64,000 bases of DNA from Sphingopyxis sp. GW247-27LB (GTDB lineage: Bacteria; Pseudomonadota; Alphaproteobacteria; Sphingomonadales; Sphingomonadaceae): the NCBI RefSeq assembly GCF_002277025.1, contig NZ_NIWD01000019.1:124001-188000 (forward strand). Direction: 5' to 3'. The stretch's first letter is position 1. Each line of letters opens with the position of its first letter. The position numbers and the translations under genes are program-made. The notes under the pieces were generated by a model. That model was not told the DNA's origin. It ran no database searches and saw nothing but the letters and a program-made list of their open reading frames with translations. Shown piece by piece: positions 8,945 to 18,300 of the stretch.

Positions 8945-9376
8945 ATGCCCGAACCAATTCATGGCTCTTGCCTTTGCGGACAAATTTGCTTTGTCGTCGA
9001 AGGAAAATTTGGACCAGCTGGGCAATGCCACTGTTCAAAGTGCCGAAAAGTGTCTGGAACCGACGGCAACGCCGTTTTTTATACCGCAAGAAATGGCTTC
9101 CGCTGGATAAAAGGCGAAGACAATATTGGGACCTACGAAGTCCCCGGCCAAAATGGATGGCGCTCCAGCTTCTGCAGAACTTGCGGTAGCCCAACGCCTC
9201 ACACCGACCGGGATGGCAAAATATTCTTCATCCCCGCTGGCTTGCTAGACGACGATCCGGGGTTTCGAGGTTATGCCGCACATATATATGTCGGTTCGAA
9301 GGCTCCCTGGGTGTGTATCACAGATGGAGCCCCACAGTTTATGGCGGGGTTGAACTCGGACAAAGTAGATAGCTAA
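8945..9376 (+). CDS. GFA-family (CENP-V/GFA domain) zinc protein
   Basis: 143 residues starting at ATG 8945, with AGGAGG 7 nt upstream; a GTG-initiated form 8 residues longer is less likely. The conserved zinc ligands of the GFA fold are all visible: CLCGQICF near the start, CHCSKCRK in the middle and CRTCGSPTP later. Members are often annotated as glutathione-dependent formaldehyde-activating enzymes, but for most the activity is unproven. Monocistronic, between the isopeptidase operon and a convergent minus-strand block. Confidence 0.88.
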   Translation: MPEPIHGSCLCGQICFVVEGKFGPAGQCHCSKCRKVSGTDGNAVFYTARNGFRWIKGEDNIGTYEVPGQNGWRSSFCRTCGSPTPHTDRDGKIFFIPAGLLDDDPGFRGYAAHIYVGSKAPWVCITDGAPQFMAGLNSDKVDS

Positions 9377-9435
9377 CGCCTCAGAGAAGACGGTCCGCTT
9401 CTTAGCTATGGTGCAAGCGAGAAAAGCGACGCCGA

Positions 9436-10047
9436 TCAGTCGCCTCGAGATGGGGAGGATGCGTTAGCCAACTTTCCCTGCGCCCGTCGCTTGGCGAGCT
9501 TGGCCATGCGTGTGTTGACCTCGTCAGGACTGATATCGGCGGGATCGAAGACGCCGCCATACCATTGGATCATCGACGCGCGCTCCGGATGGCGCGGCTT
9601 CGCCATGGCCTTGAGAAAGTCTTCAAACCCCGGTGTGCCGCCGACATCTTCGGGCGGGGCGCGCCGTTCACCATCGACGAAGCGAGGATAGTCCGTTGCG
9701 GGAATTGCTGACGTCACCTCTTCGATCTCCACACGATGGCGCCAATTATCCCCGAAATCATAGGTGTAGATGAAGCTGGTGACCCCGCGCTCGACGAGCG
9801 TGCCGATGCGTACATTGGCGGCGTCGCGGGTGCGGATCATGTACGCATCATCGTCGCGGAAGCGGATGCCATAGGCAGCATCGCCGACCTCGAAGCGGAA
9901 CAGATGATAGTTTTCGAAGAGCATGCAGGCTTGGATCGCAAGATGCAGCGTCTTTAGGCTGTTGGTCACGGGCAGCTCGACACGGCGCCAGATGGCTGGC
10001 TTCATGTCTTCGAGCGTGATGCGAATCCGGGCGATTTGATCAGTCAT
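9436..10047 (-). CDS. pRiA4b ORF-3-like protein
   Basis: 203 residues matching the plasmid pRiA4b ORF-3 family: RIRITLEDMKPAIWRRVELP at the N-terminus, then LHLAIQACMLFENYHLFRFEV and YTYDFGDNWRHRVEIE, then DVGGTPGFEDFLKAMA. The biochemical role of the family is not established; it is common on plasmids and islands and in some transposons. The last gene of a minus-strand accessory group, 18 bp after the NUDIX gene, probably co-transcribed with it. Confidence 0.85.
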   Translation of the reverse strand: MTDQIARIRITLEDMKPAIWRRVELPVTNSLKTLHLAIQACMLFENYHLFRFEVGDAAYGIRFRDDDAYMIRTRDAANVRIGTLVERGVTSFIYTYDFGDNWRHRVEIEEVTSAIPATDYPRFVDGERRAPPEDVGGTPGFEDFLKAMAKPRHPERASMIQWYGGVFDPADISPDEVNTRMAKLAKRRAQGKLANASSPSRGD

Positions 10048-10065
10048 ATTGCTATCGAGCCAACC

Positions 10066-10803
10066 TTAGTCGAAGAATGCAGGCTTTGTCGTATCGGTGG
10101 CATAGGCAAAGGCGGCGTGAATGTCGGCCTCGATCGTCCGCCCTCTCGACAAGGGCGGCAAATCGTCGATCCCGAAGAAACGCGCCTCGATGGTTTCGAG
10201 ACCCGGTTCGGGAATGGCGTTATCAGTCCGGTCGCACAGGAAAAACATTTTGTAAAAGTCGCGGACGTCGGCGGGATAGCTTGAACTGGCTTTGTGTCGA
10301 ACGCCGAATAGGCGCCGGGCTGAAACCTTCAACCCGGCCTCTTTTCTCATCTCCTTCTCGATATTGCGAGCAGGGGAGAGACCAACGTCGGCAAAGCCGC
10401 CGGGTAGCGTCCACAATCCATCGCATTCCTCGCGCACGAGAAGTATCATGTCCTCTTCGACGAGCGCCCCACGCACGTCCACCTTGGGTGTCGCATATCC
10501 GCGCGCAAAATCCGGCACGAGATCTGAGATTCGTTCGATCGGGACATTGCCGAGAGCGGACAGCATCTCGTTGGCGATCGTGGCGATCTCTTCATAGCGT
10601 TCCCGGTCGAACCGATCTCGCGTGAAGTGGAGCCCCGTCGAAGCGATGCTCTGAAGCCGTTTCCCGTAGGTGAGCCATTGTGGTTCCAAGGACCGATCCC
10701 CTTTTCTCCGCCAGGCAGAAATCCTGGCCAGGCTAGCGCCGACATGCCGAGCAGACAACGCCAAGTCGTGGAGCATTTCGGCAGATGTCTGCGTCCTCGA
10801 CAA
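10066..10803 (-). CDS. NUDIX hydrolase with NUDIX_N domain
   Basis: 245 residues. The N-terminal about 60 residues form a helical NUDIX_N region (LARISAWRRKGDRSLEPQWLTYGKRLQSIA). The NUDIX fold follows from VDVRGALVEEDMILLVRE and WTLPGGFADVGLSPARN. The Nudix box is variant: the first Glu is replaced by Leu (as I recall for this subfamily) and the REUxEExGU part reads KEMRKEAGL, so catalysis should be checked. Family members hydrolyse ADP-ribose-type or other nucleoside diphosphate substrates. It lies between a pRiA4b ORF-3-like gene and a nucleotidyltransferase-HEPN gene, all minus strand. Confidence 0.87.
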   Translation of the reverse strand: MSRTQTSAEMLHDLALSARHVGASLARISAWRRKGDRSLEPQWLTYGKRLQSIASTGLHFTRDRFDRERYEEIATIANEMLSALGNVPIERISDLVPDFARGYATPKVDVRGALVEEDMILLVREECDGLWTLPGGFADVGLSPARNIEKEMRKEAGLKVSARRLFGVRHKASSSYPADVRDFYKMFFLCDRTDNAIPEPGLETIEARFFGIDDLPPLSRGRTIEADIHAAFAYATDTTKPAFFD

Positions 10804-10947
10804 TTCTCACGCGGAGCAGCGATGTTGGCTGGGGGAGGGGCGCCTCCCTTCGGGATCGCCGCTCTATCTCCGCTTCGCTTCGACCGAGCCCCGTTCCGGG
10901 TCTCGTCCGTTCCGGCAACGATCGGCTGGCGGGGCGCGGCGCTACAG

Positions 10948-11871
10948 CTATGCCTTTGCTTCAGCCTCCAGCGCGGCGATCCGTGCCGAGCAGATCTCAT
11001 GAACACGCTGCCCGAGGATCTCGACGCGGCCCGACAGCCAGTCCAGCTCCTCGCGCGAAATCTTATAGTGACGCGAGTATCGCGCCTTCCGATAAGCGTC
11101 CTTGAGCTTCTGATACATTGCCCGCTCGGCGCGGGTGCCGCGTGGCCAGACATCATATAGATGGCGATCCAATTGCTCGGCCATGTCGCGCAGGAACAGG
11201 ATATTGTGATCGTAGGGCGTGTAGAATTTGAGGACGAGCAGCAGGCCTTGGTAAAGATTCTCCACGGTCTGATGAAGGTCGAATGCGGCCTTCCTTAGGT
11301 GCTCGCGTGCTACCGCATCCCGATACCCATCGAAGAACGCAGTCGCGTCCGACATATATTCTGCGAAATACTCCTGCGCGGCCTGCAGAGCCATTTCAGG
11401 GGTCTTCGGCTTCGGCTTGCCGAGCTCCTTGTCGTCCGACTGGTAGAGGATGACGCCGTCCTTTACGATCTCCATGAAGAAGACACGGCCATGGGCGAGC
11501 GCGTCGTTCACTTCCTGAAGCGAATGGACGATGAAGTTCGCCGGCGTCTTGATCACCTTCTCGAGGAGATAGGCGTCGCTGATCCGGCGCTCCGCATCCT
11601 CCCAATAGGTCGCGCGGTCTGCGAGTTCATTCTGATTGACGATGACGAGGATGTCATAGTCCGAACGATATTGGTTGGCATCCTGCGGTGCCTCGACCCA
11701 ATCGCCGCGGGCGTAAGAGCCGAAAAGGATGACCTTGAGAATCCTGCCGTTACGCCGTGCGCCAACGGCATTCTCCGTCGCGGCGCGTAAACCTTGAAAC
11801 AAAATCTCGACGATAATATCCAGCTCGCGCTGCTTGCGATGCGGCAGGAAGTCGATCTCGGTACGCATCAT
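10948..11871 (-). CDS. Nucleotidyltransferase-HEPN fusion protein (MNT-HEPN)
   Basis: 307 residues with two modules. Residues about 20-110 are a minimal nucleotidyltransferase: GSYARGDW glycine-serine motif followed by the paired acidic DYDILVIV. Residues about 150-300 are an all-alpha HEPN-like domain (HLRKAAFDLHQTVENLYQGLLLVLKFYTPYDHN, then RKARYSRHYKI as a possible RxxxxH-type motif). MNT and HEPN proteins usually form two-gene toxin-antitoxin pairs in which the MNT AMPylates the HEPN RNase; here both are in one chain, so it may be self-regulated. No separate partner gene is adjacent. Confidence 0.85.
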   Translation of the reverse strand: MMRTEIDFLPHRKQRELDIIVEILFQGLRAATENAVGARRNGRILKVILFGSYARGDWVEAPQDANQYRSDYDILVIVNQNELADRATYWEDAERRISDAYLLEKVIKTPANFIVHSLQEVNDALAHGRVFFMEIVKDGVILYQSDDKELGKPKPKTPEMALQAAQEYFAEYMSDATAFFDGYRDAVAREHLRKAAFDLHQTVENLYQGLLLVLKFYTPYDHNILFLRDMAEQLDRHLYDVWPRGTRAERAMYQKLKDAYRKARYSRHYKISREELDWLSGRVEILGQRVHEICSARIAALEAEAKA

Positions 11872-11908
11872 GCGGTTCCGCGTGCGTTATAGGCGTGCTG
11901 CAGTCTCA

Positions 11909-12292
11909 TCACCGGGCAACTTCGATGGCGACGCCGATTTCGAGATCCTTCCACGCCCGGTCCATGGTGATAGCCGTCGCCCCGAGGGAGTGTGCGAGCG
12001 CAAGGCAAGCCCGGTCGCCAAGCGAAAGGCCGGCGACCTTCGTCGATTGCCGCAGCTTGCCCATGAAAACCGCGCCCTCCTTGTCCAAAATGCGTGTGTC
12101 GAGGTCGAGCAATGCAATCAGCTCATCGATTTCGTTGTCGCCAAGCCCCCGATCTTGCAGCTTGCCCACAATCTCGGCCAGATTCACTGCGCTAATGCAG
12201 CCGGTGTCCAGATGCGCTTCGATCCGCTCCGCTCCAGGCTCTTCCTGAATCACGGCGAGGACGGCGGAGGCATCAAGCACATAATCAGTCAC
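11909..12292 (-). CDS. VapC-type PIN-domain RNase toxin
   Basis: 127 residues of PIN domain. Acidic residues of the active site are visible at MTDYVLDASAVLAV (N-terminal Asp), NLAEIV (Glu), LSLGDRACLALAH (Asp) and the C-terminal TMDRAW (Asp). Its start overlaps the end of the upstream AbrB-type gene by 8 bp, the usual antitoxin-toxin order. By family knowledge it is a Mg-dependent endoribonuclease held inactive by the cognate antitoxin, stabilising this accessory block. Confidence 0.9.
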   Translation of the reverse strand: MTDYVLDASAVLAVIQEEPGAERIEAHLDTGCISAVNLAEIVGKLQDRGLGDNEIDELIALLDLDTRILDKEGAVFMGKLRQSTKVAGLSLGDRACLALAHSLGATAITMDRAWKDLEIGVAIEVAR

Positions 12293-12533
12293 GCGCGGCC
12301 TCCGACCGGCGATCCGCGATCAATTCGTCGGCCAGCGAAGCGCTGGCAGGGACATGGTGGCGGACAAGAGCTCGCACACGGCCAAGCGCTGTCTGGAATG
12401 ATCGGACGCGCAACTCTCCGTCGACAACCTCGAGGCGCACATCGTCCCCATCGGCGATCCCGAGCGCCTTACGCACGTCCGCCGGAATTTGAAGCCTGCC
12501 GCCCGACACGATACGAGCCTTGTGAACGCTCAT
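12285..12533 (-). CDS. AbrB/MazE-type antitoxin
   Basis: 82 residues. The N-terminal 45 form a swapped-hairpin AbrB DNA-binding domain (KARIVSGGRLQIPADVRKALGI and DDVRLEVVDGELRVRS); the C-terminal helical part (VRHHVPASASLADELIADRRSEA) would wrap the PIN toxin. Overlaps vapC by 8 bp. Expected to autorepress the pair by binding upstream of 12533. Confidence 0.9.
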   Translation of the reverse strand: MSVHKARIVSGGRLQIPADVRKALGIADGDDVRLEVVDGELRVRSFQTALGRVRALVRHHVPASASLADELIADRRSEAARD

Positions 12534-12892
12534 GACGAAACCCCTATACGATGTTCAAGGATGCCAACAGTGTCGCTTAGCCACAGCCTGTAGGCAAGTT
12601 AAAACAGTCCATGTTTGGCCTATCATGTCTTAAACTTCCAGATTGGCACCATTAAGCCCGGGTCGCCGGTTTGCGAATATTGGCTTCTTGCCCTATTAAC
12701 AGAGATGTAGAGATGTCCGGATCAACCGCCTCGCGCGATGTTTCGGACCATAACGATCGAATGTCGATCGAGGGGAGCGAGCGATGTTGCGCGCTAATGG
12801 TTCGTCCCATTCCGATGGGGCGGCGACGCTATGCCGTGGGGTCGGAAGGGCCACCATGGAATTTCCGGCTCGCCAGGTTGCCGGGTGCTCTC
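12534..12892. other. Intergenic region / uncertain 5' extension
   Basis: The region separates the divergent toxin-antitoxin pair from the LuxR-type gene. The reading frame of the LuxR-type gene is open back to a TTG at 12671, but the extra 74 residues have no domain character. I treat the stretch as mainly promoter region; no RNA gene or strong hairpin was seen. Confidence 0.4.
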
Positions 12893-13408
12893 GTGAGCGA
12901 TGAGGCCGACTTCGAGCGTTGGTCGCGGTTGACGAACAAACACCGCGCCTGCCTCGACCCGCTGCTCGAACGAAAAACTTCCAAGGAGATCGCGCGCATG
13001 ATCGGCCTGGCGAAGCCGACGGTCGACCAGCGCCTTACAAAGGCTCGATCCATCCTTGGTGTCGATACGCGCGATCAGGCTGCAGTCGAGTACGCACGCC
13101 TCAAGAAAAAGTATGATCGGATCACATATGATCCGATACACATTCCCGACAGGACGGAAATAGTGCCATCTGACTTCGCGGAGGGAGACCCCTCGACCGT
13201 AATCCATCTGACCGACATGGCAGTCGCCGCTCGGAGCACGGATGGACCGGTGGAAGGACTTTCCGATCCGCTCGGGCTCATCTGGAGACGAGATCATAAA
13301 GGTTTGGCGCGCCTCGCGCTCATGATGACGATGCTGGTCGCTTTGCTGCTTGTCGTTCATGCAAGTCTGGGAATTTCCGAGACTCTGACCCGGCTCGTCT
13401 CCGGCTGA
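12893..13408 (+). CDS. LuxR-type HTH protein with C-terminal membrane anchor
   Basis: About 171 residues from the GTG at 12893, where homology-like sequence begins (SDEADFERWSRLTNKHRACLD). A TTG at 12671 would add 74 unconvincing residues. The HTH is LTNKHRACLDPLLERKTSKEIARMIG with KPTVDQRLTKARSILG, typical of LuxR/GerE DNA-binding domains. No receiver or ligand domain is present. The C-terminus carries a single hydrophobic helix (LARLALMMTMLVALLLVVHASLG), so this looks like a membrane-tethered regulator. It heads a series of small genes leading to radC, a set I associate with sphingomonad mobile elements. Confidence 0.75.
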   Translation: MSDEADFERWSRLTNKHRACLDPLLERKTSKEIARMIGLAKPTVDQRLTKARSILGVDTRDQAAVEYARLKKKYDRITYDPIHIPDRTEIVPSDFAEGDPSTVIHLTDMAVAARSTDGPVEGLSDPLGLIWRRDHKGLARLALMMTMLVALLLVVHASLGISETLTRLVSG

Positions 13409-13435
13409 ACTTTTGAAAAGCAACGCCAACAAATG

Positions 13436-13458
13436 CCCGGAAGTCCTTCGCTTCCGGG
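13436..13458. repeat. Perfect 8-bp hairpin just before a ribosome binding site
   Basis: CCCGGAAG (13436-13443), 7-nt loop, CTTCCGGG (13451-13458), immediately followed by GAAGGAGAAG, the Shine-Dalgarno of the gene at 13471. No U-run, so not a typical terminator; it could terminate with Rho, stabilise mRNA or tune translation. Confidence 0.6.
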
Positions 13459-13470
13459 GAAGGAGAAGTT

Positions 13471-13800
13471 ATGCCTGAGAATCTCAAAGCAATGACCCTG
13501 CGACTTCAGCAGGACGTTCCCCTTGCCGAAGCAAGCCTCGACAGCGCCCTCATCGCCGTCTCGACCCTTATGACGAGCGTCGTCACTGCCCGGCAGCGCG
13601 TTGGCGTGGCGCCCAAGGCCGGCCAGGCATCGATCATGCGTCTCGCAAAGGCTCAGCTTTCGCTGGTCGAGGTAAGCGGTGACGTCTTGCGTGTCCATGG
13701 CGAGCTCGCGGACATCGCGCAGGAGACCGCGGGTCTTGATGTGCACGAATGCCCAAATCAGGCCAAAGCAACCGGCGCGCAGCTTGCCCTTGTCGCCTGA
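13471..13800 (+). CDS. Conserved small protein of unknown function
   Basis: 109 residues, start ATG 13471 with GGAGAAG upstream. Predicted almost entirely helical (LRLQQDVPLAEASLDSALIAVSTLMTSVV, SLVEVSGDVLRVHGELADIAQETAGLDV), without cysteine pairs, transmembrane segments or recognisable motifs. It sits between the LuxR-type gene and a small membrane protein, all on the same strand, suggesting one operon. I do not recognise a function. Confidence 0.7.
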   Translation: MPENLKAMTLRLQQDVPLAEASLDSALIAVSTLMTSVVTARQRVGVAPKAGQASIMRLAKAQLSLVEVSGDVLRVHGELADIAQETAGLDVHECPNQAKATGAQLALVA

Positions 13801-13838
13801 AACTTGACTGGGAGCCATCAGCATGATTTCGAGGAAGA

Positions 13839-14315
13839 ATGTTGCGGATAGTCATATTCTTGATCTTGCTGCTGATGGCTTCGGCCTACGCGCTATGGAA
13901 GGGAGGGGGCCCCGAACGTGTGATGGCGACAATCCTCCTGGGCATGCTCGTCGTCGACCAGCTGGTTCATCTTCTGATCCCTGCGCAGTTCGCGAGCGTC
14001 GATACCGCCCATCTGGCTCTCGACCTGATTGCGGCACTTTTGACCTTCATGTTGGCGATGACAGCACATCGCTTCTGGCCGATGGTGGCAGCTGTCCTGC
14101 AGACTTTGCCACTTCTGGCGCACTTCAGCCGGCTGGCGGACGTGGGGATGCATCCGATTGCCTATTTGACGATGCAGGTTGCTGCCTCCTGGCTTCTGCC
14201 GCCGCTCCTCGCCGCCGCAACCTGGAGGCATCAGACCCGGTTGCGGAGGAGCGGCAGCGATCAGTCCTGGCAGCCCTCATCGCTGCAGTCGCACCTTCCG
14301 AGAGTCTTCAGATAG
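13839..14315 (+). CDS. Small multi-pass inner-membrane protein, unknown function
   Basis: 158 residues starting at ATG 13839 with GAGGAAG just upstream. Four hydrophobic segments: LRIVIFLILLLMASAYALW, VMATILLGMLVVDQLVHLLI, ALDLIAALLTFMLAMTA and LTMQVAASWLLPPLLAAA. The start overlaps nothing, but the 3' end runs about 90 bp into the radC reading frame. I do not recognise a family; the context is mobile-element backbone. Confidence 0.7.
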   Translation: MLRIVIFLILLLMASAYALWKGGGPERVMATILLGMLVVDQLVHLLIPAQFASVDTAHLALDLIAALLTFMLAMTAHRFWPMVAAVLQTLPLLAHFSRLADVGMHPIAYLTMQVAASWLLPPLLAAATWRHQTRLRRSGSDQSWQPSSLQSHLPRVFR

Positions 14316-15256
14316 CTGACCGGCTGCTCTGCGAATTCCGCAGCCTCGACCGCGTCCTGACACAGAAGCCCGAGGCTCTCCGGCGAACCCTGGGAGGCCG
14401 AGACAGCGTTGCGGCCCTCATATTCGCGGCACGCGCCGCCAGTGTCGAAGCACTACGCTCCAGCCTTATGGGCCGGACTATCACGCCGACTGATCCGAAA
14501 CTCATTGCCTATCTCAAGACCTCGATGGGGAGCCTTCCCGAAGAAGTACTTCGGGTTCTGTTCCTCGACGGAGCCTGCCGTCTCATAACGGACGAGCAGC
14601 TGCAGCAGGGCAGCCTGGCCCAGCTCATCCTCTATCCACGCATCATATTCAAACGAGCATTGGAGCTCGATGCGGCATCGATTGTGCTTGTGCACAATCA
14701 TCCCAGTGGTGATCCGACCCCAAGCGAAGCGGATATCTCGTCTACGGAAAGACTCGCGGCTCTCGCCAGCAACTTGGGAATCGAGCTCACCGAACACATC
14801 GTCGTCAGCCGATCGGGCCACGCTCTGATCGGACAGCGGCCACATGGCCGCGGCCTCATGGAAATGGTCAAAAACCACCTTCTCCGGGATTCTGGCCGGT
14901 CGACCGGATTTCCTGATCGTGACCTCGCGCTGTCGAATGCAAGGCGTACTGCACGGAGGCGCTTGCTCCGCAGACATATTGTTGGATCTAGGAAATACTT
15001 AGGCGAGCCGGCGTGGGACATGCTGATCGACCTCTTCATCCAGCATTGCGAAGAGAGAAAGATCGCCACCGGCGATCTATGCGTATCTTCCGCATTGCCG
15101 CTGAGTACGGCTCTCCGCCTTGTCCAGCGAATGTGCGATGACGGGCTCATTCGCAAAATAGCCGACACCACCGACGGGCGTCGACAATTCGTCGAGTTGA
15201 ACCCCGACCTCGCGTGGCGTCTCCTGGCCTACTTCGGCACGCCAATAGATGACTGA
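14222..15256 (+). CDS. radC: RadC-family JAB/MPN protein with C-terminal winged-helix-like extension
   Basis: The RadC core is clear: a helix-hairpin-helix-like N-terminus (LQIADRLLCEFRSLDRVLTQKPEALRRTLGG) and the JAMM metal site HNHPSGDPTPSEAD followed by LTEHIVVS. About 110 extra residues follow the core (from SGRSTGFPD), ending in a winged-helix-like ALPLSTALRLVQRMCDDGLI / TTDGRRQFVELNP, which ordinary RadC lacks. The start is unresolved. The frame is open back to 13823, but no ATG/GTG/TTG falls just before the RadC-like part, so I placed the start at the CTG at 14222, inside the membrane-protein gene. Translational coupling with that gene is plausible. Function of mobile-element RadC proteins is unsettled. 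Confidence 0.82.
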   Translation: MEASDPVAEERQRSVLAALIAAVAPSESLQIADRLLCEFRSLDRVLTQKPEALRRTLGGRDSVAALIFAARAASVEALRSSLMGRTITPTDPKLIAYLKTSMGSLPEEVLRVLFLDGACRLITDEQLQQGSLAQLILYPRIIFKRALELDAASIVLVHNHPSGDPTPSEADISSTERLAALASNLGIELTEHIVVSRSGHALIGQRPHGRGLMEMVKNHLLRDSGRSTGFPDRDLALSNARRTARRRLLRRHIVGSRKYLGEPAWDMLIDLFIQHCEERKIATGDLCVSSALPLSTALRLVQRMCDDGLIRKIADTTDGRRQFVELNPDLAWRLLAYFGTPIDD

Positions 15257-15310
15257 ATGCTCCACTGAGACAGCAACGCCCGGCGTAAAGGAGTGAGAGA
15301 AGGGGAGGGG

Positions 15311-15337
15311 CTTTCGGGGCCAATATTGGCCCGAAAG
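15311..15337. promoter_or_regulatory. Long near-perfect palindrome abutting a Shine-Dalgarno
   Basis: CTTTCGGG, one extra G, then the palindrome CCAATATTGG, then CCCGAAAG. The right arm runs into AGAGGAG, which lies 8 nt before the ATG at 15351. It could be a repressor operator or an RNA hairpin controlling translation of the helicase-methylase gene. Confidence 0.6.
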
Positions 15338-15350
15338 AGGAGACCCTTCC

Positions 15351-18300
15351 ATGATCATCGAAACCGACCAGGCGCCTGCTGCGGCAGCGCGCCAATATGC
15401 TGCGGCGTGCCAGATCGCAAAGTCGCTTCAGAATGATGCGCCACTCCCGAGAAGCCTCGCCACCGAGGCAATGACCGCAGCGTATGGGAGTAGCTCGGCC
15501 GACGGAACCTGGACGCAACGCGACAGCTTCGTCGCGATCGAGGTCGGAACGATACTCGCGCTGCGCTCGATGATGCTTCCTGAGACGCCAACAGGGATCG
15601 TCGAGAAGCTCGAGGAATTCGAGAGGCGGCTCCCGACGCAAACGGTCCGGAGCGAGGAGCAAATCTCGACCCAGCATTTTTCCACCCCATTGGCGCTCGC
15701 ATGGCTGGTGTCCCACCTCGCCGCGATCGGCGACGACGATATCGTCCTTGAACCCAGCGCAGGCGTGGGAATGCTCGCCACATGGGCGGATCGCGCCAAA
15801 GCTGTCTGTATCAATGAGATTGATCCGGTCAGGGCAGGGCTGCTCCGACACCTGTTTCCCGGAATCAGCGTCACGTCATTCAACGCGGCTCAGATCAATC
15901 AGCACGTATCGGTCGCACCGACTGTCGTGATAATGAATCCGCCGTTCGCTCGCAACGCAGCCGGCGCCGTGGACCCGTTCGCCGCTCACCGCCATTTCGC
16001 CGCTGCGCTCGCTGCCCTTCAGACCGGCGGCCGTGTCGTCGCCATCATGCCGGACAACTTCCACCCGGGCGGAAAGCACGGCTCGCTGTTCGATCGCGCG
16101 GTTTCCGGTTCCCATGTCCGGTTGATGCTCCGGCTCGACAAGGGCTTTACAGGGAAGGGGACATCGGTCGCGGTACGCATTATCGTTGCCGACAAAGGAT
16201 CCGGGGGCCGGCGCCCGCCCTCGACAATCAACCGGGCATCGGTTCGCAGCCTTCTCGAAGCCATTCGCGAAGTCCCGCCCCGCGCGGTTATTCAACCGGC
16301 TCCCCTGCCGCCGCCGCCGGGGGCGGCGAAGCCTGCGTCGCTATTTGGTGCGTTCCGAGCAGTCCCCGCCAAGTCTTTCCCGCGGGCCGCGCGACCGCTT
16401 CCGAGCTTCGAGATAGCTACTGTCGATTATCGGGTTCACGATCCCGTCGCCGCGGCCCATGATGATGCCGCCCTATATGTTCCATGGCGCAGTCAGCGCC
16501 TAGAATTCGACAACCCTTCCGAGCACCCGAGCCCGCTGGTCGAGTCTGCCGCGATGGCGGCCGTCGCGCTACCGGCGCCGAACTATAGGCCGCAGCTTCC
16601 CAAACGGGTGCTCGACGACAAGGTCTTGAGCGCGGCCCAGCTCGAGACGATCGTCCACGCACTCGCCGCGACCGACATCGACCTCCCGGGCCGCTATCGC
16701 CTGCCGGATAAGGGCCTTGCCCTCATCCCCCACGCCGAAGGTCAAAGTTATCGCCAGGGCTTCTTCCTTGGTGACGGAACCGGGGCAGGGAAGGGACGCC
16801 AGATCGCGGGGATCATCATGGATCAATGGCTTCGCGGTAACCGGCGCCACCTCTGGTTAAGCGATAGCAGCGCCCTGATTGAGGACGCCCGCCGCGACTG
16901 GCAGGCGCTCGGCGGGACGCCGCTCGACATTCAACCCTTGGGCCGTGTCCGTGCCGGCGCCGGGATCGAGATCGGCGATTCCATCTTGTTCGCTTCCTAC
17001 GCCACCTTGCGAAGCGAAGCTGGTGGCGATCGCCGACTTGACCAGATCCTGACATGGCTCGGCGACGAGTTCGACGGATTGCTCCTGTTCGACGAAGCAC
17101 ATGCCATGGGCGGCGTCGCCGGTGGGGAAGGGCGATTCGGAGCGACATCGGGGTCTCAGCAAGGCATTGCCGGGGTCGAGCTTCAGAACCGCTTGCCCCG
17201 CGCGCGCGTCATATACGCTTCCGCTACGGGCGCCTCTGACGTTAACAATCTGGCCTATGCGACACGGCTTGGCCTATGGGGCGAGGGCACGGCGTTTGTC
17301 GACCGCGAGGCGTTTACCGCGCGCATTCGTGACGGCGGCGTTGCCGCGATGGAGCTTGTCGCGCGCGAGCTGAAGGCCATGGGTGTCTATACCGCGCGCG
17401 CGCTTTCCTACGCCGGTGTCGAATATGACATCCTCGAGCATGAGCTGACGCCGGGGCAGATCAGAGACTTCGACACCTATGCGGACGCCTGGGCGATCAT
17501 TCATCGGAATATGGAAGAGGCGCTTGCGGCCGCCAGCGTCGTCGACCGGCTGACTGGCGCTACCCTCAACGGCCAAGCCTTGTCGGCCGCACGATCACGC
17601 TTCGAAAGTGCGAAACAGCGGTTCTTCTCCGCGCTCCTTCTCGCAATGAAACTGCCAAGCCTGCTCCCCGCGATCGATGTCGCTCTGCAGTCCGACCAGA
17701 GTGCCGTCATCCAGCTCGTCACGACAAGCGAAGCCCTGCTCTCGCGCCGCCTCGCCGATCTCGATCCCGCAGATCGCGCGGAGCTGGCGCTCGACCTCTC
17801 GCCTCGCGAGCTCGTGATGGACTATCTTCAGGCCGCCTTTCCCACGCGGGCGATGGAAATCGTCAGCGATGACGACGGCAATGAACGGTCGCGCCCATTG
17901 TCCGACGCCGACGGCAATCCGGTGCATAGTCAGGAGGCGCTGCGAATTCGCGAGGACACTCTCGAGCTGCTTGGCGCTATGCCGCCGATCGCGCCCGCCC
18001 TCGATGCCGTCATCGAGCGATTTGGTACCGACGCCGTAGCCGAGGTGACCGGACGGACAAAACGTCTCGTGCGCCTTCCCGATGGCAGTCAGAAGTTGCA
18101 GTCCCGCTCGCCTTCGGCGTGCATGGCTGATGCCGACGCCTTCATGAACGGCGCCAAGCGCATCCTCGTTTTCTCGGACGCAGGCGGTACGGGCCGATCC
18201 TATCATGCCAGCCTCGATCACCAAAACCAGCAGCGCCGCGTTCACTTCCTCCTCGAACCGGGCTGGCGGGCCGATCGCGCGGTTCAAGGGCTGGGCCGAA

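Noticed and set aside
13823..14221. Long in-frame N-terminal extension of RadC
   Set aside because: Composition is Arg/Gly/Ser-rich without domain character and it is the shadow of a good membrane-protein frame.
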